A DNA stretch of 64,000 nucleotides from Pycnococcus provasolii (Eukaryota; Chlorophyta; Pseudoscourfieldiophyceae; Pseudoscourfieldiales; Pycnococcaceae): NCBI GenBank assembly GCA_938743325.2, contig OW568868.1:620001-684000 (forward strand), in the 5' to 3' direction. Below the pieces are notes generated by a model. The model saw nothing but the letters and a program-made list of their open reading frames with translations. It was not told where the DNA came from and made no database searches. Made by a program: the position numbers and the translations under genes. Shown in pieces: positions 1-7,809 of this stretch; the stretch's first letter is position 1, and every line of letters starts with the position of its first letter.

Positions 1-1
1 A

Positions 2-1411
2 ACACCAAACTACATTGCGCCAGAGGTGCTGAGCCGATCGAGTGGCGGGCATAGCTATGAGGCGGATGTGTGGAGCGTGGGAGTCGCATCGTACGCTCTA
101 ATGTACGGCAAGCCGCCTTTCGCGGCAGAGGATGTGAAGACAACCTACCGACGAATCAAGGCGAGACAATTCCGATTTCCCGAAGTGCCTGCACGCTCGT
201 CGGACGTGAGGCATCTCATCTCTTGGACGCTGAGCACCGATCCAAAGGAGAGACCGAGCCTAGACGAGATCATGTCGCATCCTATGGTCGAGCCGGCACG
301 TCAGCCTGGTGCCACGCGCAGCCTACTCCTTGGAGGTGAGTCTTCTCGTGAGCCTCAAACTCATCCTCTGCCACCCGCAGCCTCGACAAGGAAGAAGAAG
401 GCAGCGGTAGCGTCGTCGTCGTCGTCATCATGTACCTCCGTTCGCACGCCGCTGACTTTGATAAACGCGAATGCAAATGCGCCTTCATTTGCGCCGGTCA
501 CGCCAGTCCCCTTCGCGCAACAAACAATGAGACAGCCGGAGGCTTTGACACCACTCACAACGATGGCACCTAATGCCATTAACAGTGACAGCAATGGTAC
601 CGCCACGAAATTGGCAGCAGCAGCAGCAGCAGCAGAAGAAGCAGAAGCAGAAGCAGCCCCATTCGTCCCACCTGCACTCGATCTGCCAACCGGAGATCGA
701 AATCCGTCGTCACCACCAAGATCCGAGAGTAGCACCAGCTCACCCATACGCGTCGTGACGTGGCTGGACTACTCGTCGAAGTATGGCATATGCTACCGTC
801 TCATGGACGGGTGCGTGGGAGCGCTCTTCAACGATGGCTCGCGCATGGTGCTCGCACCAAATCGCACCTACGTGCAGTATGCGGAGCGTCGACGCGGTGG
901 GTCCGGAGCTTCGGCGCCTCCTCGACGCCGCCTCGATGCACGTATAGCGCCGCCGGAAGATCTGCGGAAGAAATGCAGGCTCATACGGCACTTTGAGACG
1001 GCACTTAGCGCCGCTGACGAAAAATCGGGTGGCGAACTTCCCATTGCAGCGATAAAGCCGGATTACGATGGAGAACTTTTCGCCGACGCGAATGGTAGCG
1101 AGCAGGCTGATCCCGAAAGCACGTCAACACCGCATGGTGAACCGCACAATGAACCTGAGCTTCCAACCGTGCGCAGGTGGCTACGCACGAAGCACGCGGC
1201 AGTATTCCGTCTCAATGCACATGTCACGCACGTGCTTTACTTTGATGGAGCAGTCGTGCTGATCGTACCGGAAACACAGCACGTGCACTATCGGCCTGCC
1301 GGCGCGCATGCGGCCGATCCCTTCGAGGTCAGCCATCTCCTGCGCCTACCTGAAAGACCCGAGCTCGTGAAGCGTCTTCGATATGCACGCGAGGCGATCA
1401 AATTGCTGTAG
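2..1411 (+). CDS. Polo-like kinase (PLK1 type), 5' partial
   Basis: Ser/Thr kinase of the polo family, which acts in mitosis and at centrosomes or basal bodies. The reading frame is already open at base 2 and enters the kinase domain at the activation-segment end TPNYIAPEVL, so the N-lobe and catalytic loop lie outside the window. The C-lobe follows (EADVWSVGV, GKPPF, DPKERPS). A Ser/Ala/Gln-rich linker of about 130 residues leads to two polo boxes. The first, at about bases 750-900, carries WLDYSSKYGICYRLMDG. The second, at about 1165-1405, carries RRWLRTKHAAVFRLN and ends RLRYAREAIKLL. Two tandem polo boxes and the close match to PLK1-type sequence argue against PLK4. The stop is TAG at 1409-1411, and a gene-end repeat begins 5 bases later. 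It is convergent with IFT74. Confidence 0.93.
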   Translation, partial: TPNYIAPEVLSRSSGGHSYEADVWSVGVASYALMYGKPPFAAEDVKTTYRRIKARQFRFPEVPARSSDVRHLISWTLSTDPKERPSLDEIMSHPMVEPARQPGATRSLLLGGESSREPQTHPLPPAASTRKKKAAVASSSSSSCTSVRTPLTLINANANAPSFAPVTPVPFAQQTMRQPEALTPLTTMAPNAINSDSNGTATKLAAAAAAAEEAEAEAAPFVPPALDLPTGDRNPSSPPRSESSTSSPIRVVTWLDYSSKYGICYRLMDGCVGALFNDGSRMVLAPNRTYVQYAERRRGGSGASAPPRRRLDARIAPPEDLRKKCRLIRHFETALSAADEKSGGELPIAAIKPDYDGELFADANGSEQADPESTSTPHGEPHNEPELPTVRRWLRTKHAAVFRLNAHVTHVLYFDGAVVLIVPETQHVHYRPAGAHAADPFEVSHLLRLPERPELVKRLRYAREAIKLL

Positions 1412-1415
1412 CTAG

Positions 1416-1520
1416 GATCGCCCATTCAGTAATCGAACGTACTTTTACTTTGTGCAACGGTCGTCCATTCACACCATTCAGCCCATTATTCAGCGGCGCC
1501 GTTTGTTCATGTGGTTTGGT
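1416..1520 (+). repeat. Gene-end repeat, copy A
   Basis: Copy of a dispersed element with core CATTCAGTAATCGAA, followed by ACTTTGTGCAACGGTCGTCC and CATTCACACCATTCAGCCC. It starts 5 bases after the polo kinase stop codon and points the same way as the gene. Five other copies lie at 4265-4364, 23634-23760, 30155-30240, 57545-57690 and 58102-58132. Confidence 0.8.
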
Positions 1521-1575
1521 CATAAAGGTTGATTTGTTTTCGTTTTATTGTTATAAAAAATGTTACTTACCAAGC

Positions 1576-3387
1576 CTAGAGCATGGCCATTCGCTGGCAC
1601 TGCACGTTCAGCTTGTCCACGAGTTCCTCCAGATCCTTCAACATAGGCCTGAAGTCCGTCTCGCGTTCCTTCGATGCAATATACTCTTGAACCTTGAAGT
1701 ACTCCTGCTCCACCGTGCGAAAACGCTGCTGACCTTTCTCAAGAGTAAGGTACATCTCATTCTCCTGCAGCTGATTTCGCTTCGCCTCGAATTTTGTGTA
1801 TCGATCCTTCGCGGCGCTGATGAGCGCATCCTTGCGCGCCGCGAGGCTGATCTTCTCCCTCTCCAAATCCGCCTTCGTCTCCTCCGCCTCGCGCTTCAGC
1901 AGGTGGCTGTCATTAAATCGCTCGATGTCCGAGTTCATATCCGACATCTTCGCGCTCAGAGACTCGAGCTCGACGCCAATCTTCTCCTCGAGCGTGCCAA
2001 TCTTGTCCATCTCAGCGCGACGAACGTCCAGCTCTTTGTGTAGGCGCTCGTGCGTGCTCTGCGCGTTGTCGAGCATCTGCGCCTTGTAGGTCAGCTCCTC
2101 CTGCATCTGTGCCAGGCGCTTCTTCGTCGGGAGGTTGAGATTCAAACTCTTAGAGGTGGCTTCCAAGATGTGCTGGATGTTCGCCTCACTCTGCTCAATC
2201 TGCTGGAGCGCACCAGCGCGATTGGCGTCGAAGTTGCTGATGAACGACGTAAGCTCCGCCTCCTGCCTCACAATGGCATCGTACTTTTCCCTTGCCGTCT
2301 CCGACGCGTCATGCGCGTCGTCTGAGCTTGTGCGCAGGCTCTGCACCTCCTTCTCGAGTCCCTTGAGCTTCGTCACCAACGATCGGCACTCCTTCTCGAC
2401 GCGTTCCGTCTCCTGGTTGTCAGCCCTGATCTTGTTCATCAGCTCCTCTCGCTGCTCTTCGGGGCTTCGGTTCTTGCTTCGCTCCTCTTCGTCGAGCTTG
2501 TACTTCTTTTCGTTCAGCTCGCGCAGCTGATCCTGCAGCTTGAGTGCCTGCTGCTTCCTGCCGTCGGCCATGAGCGCGCGCTCCATGTTCGCCACCCGCT
2601 CCGCCTCCTCGTGCGCCATCGTGCGCAGTCGGTCGAGCTCCGTGACGAGCTGTGCATTCTCGCCGCTGAGGTCGTTGTACTCGCGTCGCTTCGCGGGAGC
2701 CATCTCGCTGAGCTTCGCCTCGAGCTCACGGTTGTGTGTCTCGATCTCAGCCTCCGTGTCCCGCGTGCGCTGCTCCATGGCGGTTCGCTCGGTGTACACG
2801 ACGTCGATCTTCTTGCGCTCGACGTCGTTGAAGTCCTTAAGCTCCGCTTGCTTGCGCTCGAGCACGTCAGAGCTCGTGTCCTGCGCGACGCTGTCGAGCA
2901 CGATGTTGAGGTCCGCGAGCTGTCCCTGCAGGTCTAGCACGTTCTTCGTGACCGTCTCGTGCTTCTTCTTCAGCGCCGCGAACTGCTCCCTCCCTGCCCG
3001 GTGCGTGTCGAGTTCCTCGCCGAGGTCCTCGAGCACTCGTCCCAGGTCACTCTTCTTGGCACGCAGTTCGTCGAGGAAGAACCTCCTGTCCTGAATCTGC
3101 CTTCCTGGCCCCTGCGCGCCCGTCTTGAGCCCGGCCATGCCCTGCTGCGTGACGGGCCTGTGCTCGACGTTCACCTCCGTTCCCACGGCTGTTCCAGCCA
3201 TGGTCATTCCACCCGCGCGCGACGCCAGCGCGCCGCGCGAGCCCGGCCGTCCCTGTCGCGACGCGGGTAGGTGCGAGGTATCCCGCCCCGCCCCGAGTCC
3301 CGGCCCTCCTCCTCCTCCGAGCCCGGACGGCGGCCTGTTGACGGACGAGCGCGACGGCGTCGCGGGGCGCATAGCGGAAGGGTCCAT
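1576..3387 (-). CDS. IFT74: Intraflagellar transport protein IFT74
   Basis: Coiled-coil subunit of the IFT-B core, which pairs with IFT81 to carry tubulin and other cargo along cilia. The protein has 603 residues, about the usual length for the family. The N-terminus is basic and Pro/Ser/Arg-rich (a tubulin-binding region in IFT74). The family hallmark follows at about residues 77-100: VEHRPVTQQGMAGLKTG, then GPGRQIQDRRFFLDELR. The rest is continuous coiled coil with family landmarks (LQGQLADLN, NLPTKKRLAQMQEEL, RNQLQENEMYLTL, SKERETDFRPM). The start is an ATG at 3385-3387, and no intron is needed. The upstream region lacks the TTAGGG tract seen at organelle-protein genes. The assignment is firm because N-terminal and C-terminal landmarks both match. 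Confidence 0.95.
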   Translation of the reverse strand: MDPSAMRPATPSRSSVNRPPSGLGGGGGPGLGAGRDTSHLPASRQGRPGSRGALASRAGGMTMAGTAVGTEVNVEHRPVTQQGMAGLKTGAQGPGRQIQDRRFFLDELRAKKSDLGRVLEDLGEELDTHRAGREQFAALKKKHETVTKNVLDLQGQLADLNIVLDSVAQDTSSDVLERKQAELKDFNDVERKKIDVVYTERTAMEQRTRDTEAEIETHNRELEAKLSEMAPAKRREYNDLSGENAQLVTELDRLRTMAHEEAERVANMERALMADGRKQQALKLQDQLRELNEKKYKLDEEERSKNRSPEEQREELMNKIRADNQETERVEKECRSLVTKLKGLEKEVQSLRTSSDDAHDASETAREKYDAIVRQEAELTSFISNFDANRAGALQQIEQSEANIQHILEATSKSLNLNLPTKKRLAQMQEELTYKAQMLDNAQSTHERLHKELDVRRAEMDKIGTLEEKIGVELESLSAKMSDMNSDIERFNDSHLLKREAEETKADLEREKISLAARKDALISAAKDRYTKFEAKRNQLQENEMYLTLEKGQQRFRTVEQEYFKVQEYIASKERETDFRPMLKDLEELVDKLNVQCQRMAML

Positions 3388-4264
3388 ATGCGTACTAAAG
3401 TGAACGTAAGCTCACAGCAAGCACTACAGCACTAAGGTAGTAAGCGAGGGAAACGAGAGAATGAGAGAGAGGTTGAAATGGAATGGAGGTGTCCAGAGAG
3501 AAAGGAAAGAGAAGGGCGCGGCAAACCCAAAACCAAAACCAAAACCGAATGTCCTCCGAGAGTCCGAGAGTCCGTCTGAGAGTCCGAGAGACCTCATCAC
3601 ATTTCACAAGCTTGCTCCGCTCCGACTGGCTCCGAGGAACAGGAGCAGGTCAGCAGGACAGCGAATGACTATCGTAGACTACGGAATTCACTCAATTCAG
3701 GTGGCAGGTGAATGCCACTGGCAACTGGGGGGGAGTGGTAAAAGTGGAACTTGCCATACCTTTTAGCTCGTACTTAGTCTATGGTTAAGGTTTTGGTGTG
3801 GATCCCTCCGTCGAGACCAGTCGCGTTCGAGCCGTCGAGGTCGCGTTCGAGCCGTCGACCTAGGGCGAGGGCGCGTGCGTTCGAGGGCGCGTTCATCAGA
3901 CTACTGTCAGACTGTGTCATTGGGAGAGAAGGAAGGGGTTGCCTCACCACTCCCTTCATCAGACTTCATCAGAGAGCTTGAGCTTGAGTGTTTCTTGCGA
4001 GTGGCGAGTTGGGCCAAAGCACCAGCGGAGGCCGGAGGCCGGAGGGTGCCAGTTGCCAAAGTTCTTTGTTGGGCACGTACATACAGTACCTGACAGCCTT
4101 GTTGTGCCCGTTGGAGGATTGTGAGGGAGGGAGGCCGCGGCCTTGTTCTTCGCTATTTTAGTACACATTTCTATGGTTTCATTCAAAGCACAGAATTCAA
4201 CGAGGCTCAGGAAAATCGTTGGGTTAGGGTAGAGGTTTTAGGGTAGAAGTTAGGGTTAGCGAGA
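3388..4264. other. Intergenic, IFT74 promoter side; simple repeats
   Basis: No gene seen. It holds short tandem repeats: CCAAAA units near 3527-3545, CCGAGAGT units near 3556-3592, and an 18-base direct repeat TCGCGTTCGAGCCGTCGA at 3821-3838 and 3841-3858. Degenerate TTAGGG-like sequence lies at 4220-4258. TAGTCTA/TAGACTA motifs occur near 3671 and 3776. Confidence 0.6.
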
Positions 4265-4364
4265 GGAATGGGCTGACGTGTGAAGGAAGGAATGAATGCA
4301 CGACCGTTGTTGCGTTGGACAAAGTAAAGTAAAGTACACTCCTATTAATTACTGAATGAGCGAT
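4265..4364 (-). repeat. Gene-end repeat, copy B
   Basis: On the minus strand it reads CGCTCATTCAGTAATTAATA, then TACTTTACTTTGTCCAACG, then CGGTCGTGCATTCATTCC. It begins about 10 bases after the stop of the DapA-like gene, in that gene's direction. It is more diverged than copies A, D and E. Confidence 0.7.
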
Positions 4365-4373
4365 AACTATGTA

Positions 4374-5582
4374 TCAGGTTGAAGGTAGTAATAAACCTTT
4401 CCACATTTTCTTCTCAGCCTCATCACCGTGATACTCCGTTTGACTCCACGTTCGACGAAACACGTCAAAGTCGCCGAGGAGTTTATGCAGAGCAGCCTTC
4501 AGCGCATCCGTGACTGCGGGCGACGCCGTCAGAAGCGGGGCGCGGCAATTGCGCGAATATGCCTCGATCCTTGCCGACATGCCAGCCTTAACGAGCGGAA
4601 TCTCCTCCATTCCCTGGTGCGCGGCGAGGGCGTCGTGCCACTCATTGATGCGACCCTGAGCCTTCTCCGCCTCGTCCATCTTCCCGTCGACGAAAGCGCG
4701 GTACAGCGCCATGAGAAGCTCCGGTGCGGGATTCATCGCACCAGTCACGCTTCCACTGAGACCTGCTTTCAACACGTCAAGCGCACCGCGGTCGTTTCCT
4801 ACGATGACGCGTAGGTTCGGAGCCGCCTTCTGGAAGGCGATCGAATCTTGCAGGTTCCCGCCAGAGTCCTTGATGCCAAGCAAACAGTTCTCGTGCTTCT
4901 TAGCCAGGCGCCCGTACATCTCAGGCGTGATGGCGTTTCCCGTGTGCTTGGGAAAGTGGTAGAGGAAGGCGGGTATGCAATCTGTACAGTCGCTCAGGGC
5001 TTTGTCCAGGAACTCCTCGATCCCCTGACTTGGCACGTTGGCGAAGTAGTATGGTGGCAGTATGAGAACCGCGTCGGCTCCTGTATCGCGCGCATGATCG
5101 AGTAGTTGGCGCAGGTCAGTCAGACACGTGAAGCTGACGTGCACGATGACGAATTGGTTCGCTTTTTTCGCCTCCCCGATAACCGTTTGTATGTCCTTCC
5201 ACCTTTGTCTTAAACTGATTGATGGAAACTCCGCCGTCGTTCCACCAACGATGATAGCTTCGACGCCGTGCTTTTGCGTGAACTTGACGTGGTCCTTGAG
5301 CGTTCCATCGCACGTGTCTAAACTAGACGGTGCGGATCGGCCGGCGTAAGGATAGTCTTCAACATCAGAGGAGGAGGAGGAGTCAACCACGGAGGGTCCT
5401 CGGGAGTTCAAGAACGGCGTAGGGATGGCGAAGACTGGCGAAGTGACACGTTGGTGTAGCGACGAAGATGAAGATGAAGATGAAGATGCGTTGGATGCGA
5501 GCCAAGGCTTCAAGAACGCTTGGGAAGCAGGAGTAATAAGCAAGGGTACAGACGATGACGGAGCGGGCATCATGACGGGCAT
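4374..5582 (-). CDS. DapA-superfamily lyase/aldolase, organelle-targeted
   Basis: Class I (Schiff-base) aldolase of the dihydrodipicolinate synthase / N-acetylneuraminate lyase superfamily, 402 residues from the ATG at 5580-5582. An in-frame TTG further out at 5660 is not a credible start. The first ~50 residues are Ser/Ala-rich, like an organelle presequence. The barrel starts at FAIPTPF (about residue 51). It is then interrupted by a ~30-residue Ser-rich insertion before the next helix. Visible active-site parts are GGTTAE (~113-118), the catalytic Tyr in YHFPKHTG (~208) and the Schiff-base Lys in GIKDSGG (~238). True DHDPS enzymes usually have GTTGE and an Arg after the YNVP motif. Here Gly is Ala and Arg is Lys, so a lysine-pathway role is doubtful and a 2-keto-acid aldolase role is as likely. 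It is divergent from bL21m with a shared TTAGGG tract between. Confidence 0.85.
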   Translation of the reverse strand: MPVMMPAPSSSVPLLITPASQAFLKPWLASNASSSSSSSSSLHQRVTSPVFAIPTPFLNSRGPSVVDSSSSSDVEDYPYAGRSAPSSLDTCDGTLKDHVKFTQKHGVEAIIVGGTTAEFPSISLRQRWKDIQTVIGEAKKANQFVIVHVSFTCLTDLRQLLDHARDTGADAVLILPPYYFANVPSQGIEEFLDKALSDCTDCIPAFLYHFPKHTGNAITPEMYGRLAKKHENCLLGIKDSGGNLQDSIAFQKAAPNLRVIVGNDRGALDVLKAGLSGSVTGAMNPAPELLMALYRAFVDGKMDEAEKAQGRINEWHDALAAHQGMEEIPLVKAGMSARIEAYSRNCRAPLLTASPAVTDALKAALHKLLGDFDVFRRTWSQTEYHGDEAEKKMWKGLLLPST

Positions 5583-5730
5583 GTCAGCATGTGAACCAAG
5601 GGTAGAAGGGGGGTGCCCAAGGCTGAAAGAAAGGGACCTCGGAAAGGGAGCCAGCTCCAACCCCTAACTATAGAACTTCCTCGTGAAGAAAGTTCGGGGT
5701 TAGGAATACTTAGGCAAGATGCGGAACGCG

Positions 5731-5751
5731 TTAGGGTTAGGGTTAGGGTTA
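5731..5751 (+). promoter_or_regulatory. TTAGGG tract (telo-box-like) in a divergent promoter
   Basis: Three perfect TTAGGG hexamers lie between the DapA-like gene (ATG at 5582, minus) and bL21m (ATG at 5835, plus). Plants are known to use telo-box motifs (AAACCCTAA) in promoters of translation-related genes. The role here is inferred from repeated placement near other starts in this window. Confidence 0.5.
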
Positions 5752-5834
5752 GATGTTAGGTTAAGAAGGGGTCTAAGCAAGAGGGTTCTTCGTTGCGTCG
5801 CCATCCCGGGAGTTCTCAAGCTTTCGTCGTCGTC

Positions 5835-6767
5835 ATGCCCGCTGCTGTTGTTGTGTTGGCGTCGATGTCGATGCCCTTTCGTAGGCGCTGGGGATGGGAT
5901 CCCCACACACGTAAAAACCTTACTTCGGTTATTCAAAGCCTTTCTCCTACTTTTTCGTCTTCTCAAGCGCCTTTCTCTGCAAGCTGTGGTGGGGGTGGTC
6001 CTCTGCGGGGTTCTCCTTCCTTGCTTGCTCCTTTAAGAAGCTCGTCTTCGGTTGACAACTCGTCTCTCGTGTTTTCGCGGGAGCTCGCAACGACTTCGTC
6101 ACTGCGAGGTCAAACGAACGATCACGCGCCTCACTGTCTTGGACGACGGATCAGTACAACGTGGAGCTCTGCTGGTACGCCACAAGCGCATTCAGCGAGA
6201 TGTCTTGGTGGTGGGAAAACGGCAGATCTTTTCTTCTCTAACGCAACAGCTTGCGGCTCGCGTGGGTTTGCCGCGAGCAGTAGCAGCAGTAGCAGTGACA
6301 GCGCGGCGAGCAGTGCGTCAAGTGTGGACGACTTTGATGAAAGCACGTTCATCGATAAGGGCAAACCCGTCTTCAAGGTGCTGGAGCAGACTGTTAAGCC
6401 GTTCACGAAAGAGGATATCGTCCGCGATCACTTCGCGGTGTTCGAAGTGGGGAGTCACCAGTTCAAGGTGACGCCGGACGACGTTATCTTCGTCGAAAAG
6501 CTGTGGGACGTTCGCGTGAACAACGTCCTGACGTTTCCCAAGGTTTTGCTCTACGCAACGCGCGAGGAGACGCACATTGGAAGGCCTTATGTCCTCGGCG
6601 CGCGCGTGCGCTGCGTGGTAGAAGAGCAGATGAAAAACGCGCGCGTGTGGATCTTCAAGAAGAAGCGTCGAAATAACTACCGTCGGTTTAAGGGATATCG
6701 CCACCCGTTAACAGCGCTTCGCGTGCTTGCGATTGACCCGCCAGAGGGTGCGAGTGAACCCGTGTAA
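5835..6767 (+). CDS. Mitochondrial-type large-subunit ribosomal protein bL21
   Basis: bL21 binds 23S-type rRNA in the organellar large subunit. The protein has 310 residues from the ATG at 5835; the frame is open a little further upstream but only from a TTG. The bL21 domain fills about residues 200-305: FAVFEVGSHQFKVTPDDVIF, GRPYVLGARVRCVVEE, then FKKKRRNNYRRFKGYRH and LTALRVLAI. The KKKRR-NYRR-KGHR signature is typical of plant mitochondrial bL21 rather than the plastid form. The ~200 residues before it are basic and Ser-rich, an unusually long presequence or linker for this family, so a start further in (or an unseen intron) cannot be excluded. It is convergent with bS20. Confidence 0.9.
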   Translation: MPAAVVVLASMSMPFRRRWGWDPHTRKNLTSVIQSLSPTFSSSQAPFSASCGGGGPLRGSPSLLAPLRSSSSVDNSSLVFSRELATTSSLRGQTNDHAPHCLGRRISTTWSSAGTPQAHSARCLGGGKTADLFFSNATACGSRGFAASSSSSSSDSAASSASSVDDFDESTFIDKGKPVFKVLEQTVKPFTKEDIVRDHFAVFEVGSHQFKVTPDDVIFVEKLWDVRVNNVLTFPKVLLYATREETHIGRPYVLGARVRCVVEEQMKNARVWIFKKKRRNNYRRFKGYRHPLTALRVLAIDPPEGASEPV

Positions 6768-6952
6768 GAACAGTACTTTGTGTGTGAGAGTTTTGTCCTT
6801 GCCTTGCCACCCGCTGCACCCGTAGACCTTGTGGGTGGAAATTGTCGTCTACTGTTTTCTTGTGTGTGTTTAAGTGTGTGTGTGCGCGTGCGTGCTCGTC
6901 TGTGTTGTTGTGATGATTGTTTGTTTTGAATGGTTATGGTTTCCCTCAGAAG

Positions 6953-6980
6953 TGACACACACACACACACACACACATAC
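6953..6980. repeat. AC microsatellite
   Basis: A (CA)n run between the convergent 3' ends of bL21m (stop 6767) and bS20c (stop 7018). Confidence 0.9.
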
Positions 6981-7017
6981 ATATCGCAGATAACTTCCGC
7001 GGTCCTTGTCTGTACGT

Positions 7018-7473
7018 TTAGTTTGCCATCTCAGGGGTGGACCATCCTCGGCGTTCCCGGAACTGCCTCTTCAGGCGGGTGACGCGCGACTTGCGCCTCG
7101 CGGCGGTTGTCTTTTTCATCACCCCCTTGCTGACAGCCTTGTCGATGTGGCTGAAAGCGTCAGCGACGAGTTCGTCCGCCTTTTTGATGAAGTCTTCCTC
7201 GGACATGGCTTCAGCAGACTTGGCGAATTCGCGCTCGAGGTTGTCTGTGAACTTGATGACGTTCTTGATGCGTGTGCGCGCGGCTGACTTGATGCTTTTG
7301 TTGTACATGCGTTGTTTTTCGTTCAGACGTTGGCGGTACTTGGACGACGGCGTATTCAGTTTCGCCACCACAGTCACCGAAGGACGACCAAGAGCAGCAT
7401 GAGAAGGACGGGGACCAAGGACAGGAGCACGGAGGGACAAGCTAGCTGAGAAGCGGGCGCAGAGCATCGACAT
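7018..7473 (-). CDS. Plastid-type small-subunit ribosomal protein bS20
   Basis: bS20 is a primary 16S rRNA-binding protein of the small subunit. The frame is open to 7665, but the stretch before the ATG at 7471-7473 is hydrophobic and unlike coding sequence. The start is therefore placed there, giving 151 residues. The first ~35 residues (MSMLCARFSASLSLRAP onwards) form a chloroplast-like transit peptide ending near VVAKLN. The bS20 core follows: SSKYRQRLNEKQRMYNKSIK, SAARTRIKNVIKF, then AFSHIDKAVSKGVMKKTTAA and RRKSRVTRL. The plastid location is inferred because plant mitochondria generally lack bS20. It is divergent from RF1, with a degenerate TTAGGG tract near 7713 between them. Confidence 0.9.
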   Translation of the reverse strand: MSMLCARFSASLSLRAPVLGPRPSHAALGRPSVTVVAKLNTPSSKYRQRLNEKQRMYNKSIKSAARTRIKNVIKFTDNLEREFAKSAEAMSEEDFIKKADELVADAFSHIDKAVSKGVMKKTTAARRKSRVTRLKRQFRERRGWSTPEMAN

Positions 7474-7712
7474 GGTTAACCGTGTTGCTAAAGAAAAAAG
7501 AAGGCAATGCCGGGAGAGGAGAGAAAAAAACAGCAGGAGGGTTATCCACACCGACCCGAAGGGTTTGTGGCTGGTGAGAACCTCGGTGAGAAAGAACGGG
7601 GAGAGAAAGAACGGGGAGAGAACGGGGCCCACCCCACCTTCCCCACAGGGGAGGAAACCCAACAATCTCGGCGGCGGAGGGGATCCCTTCAGGGGATCCC
7701 GGTTCAGGGCTC

Positions 7713-7737
7713 GGGTTAGGGTTTTATTTCGGGTTAT
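7713..7737 (+). promoter_or_regulatory. Degenerate TTAGGG tract between bS20c and RF1
   Basis: GGGTTAGGGTTTTA followed by CGGGTTA, in the divergent promoter of bS20 (ATG 7473) and RF1 (ATG 7810). It is weaker than the tracts at 5731, 22771 and 38475. Confidence 0.35.
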
Positions 7738-7809
7738 ACTGCCGGTATCTTATCCGGTGTGTTCGGGGTGTGTTGTCGGCCTCACAACCATCCAACATCC
7801 TGGATCGCG

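Noticed and set aside
5583-5660. Extended N-terminus of the DapA-like protein
   Set aside because: The open frame beyond 5582 begins with TTG, and the added residues have no support; the first ATG is used instead.
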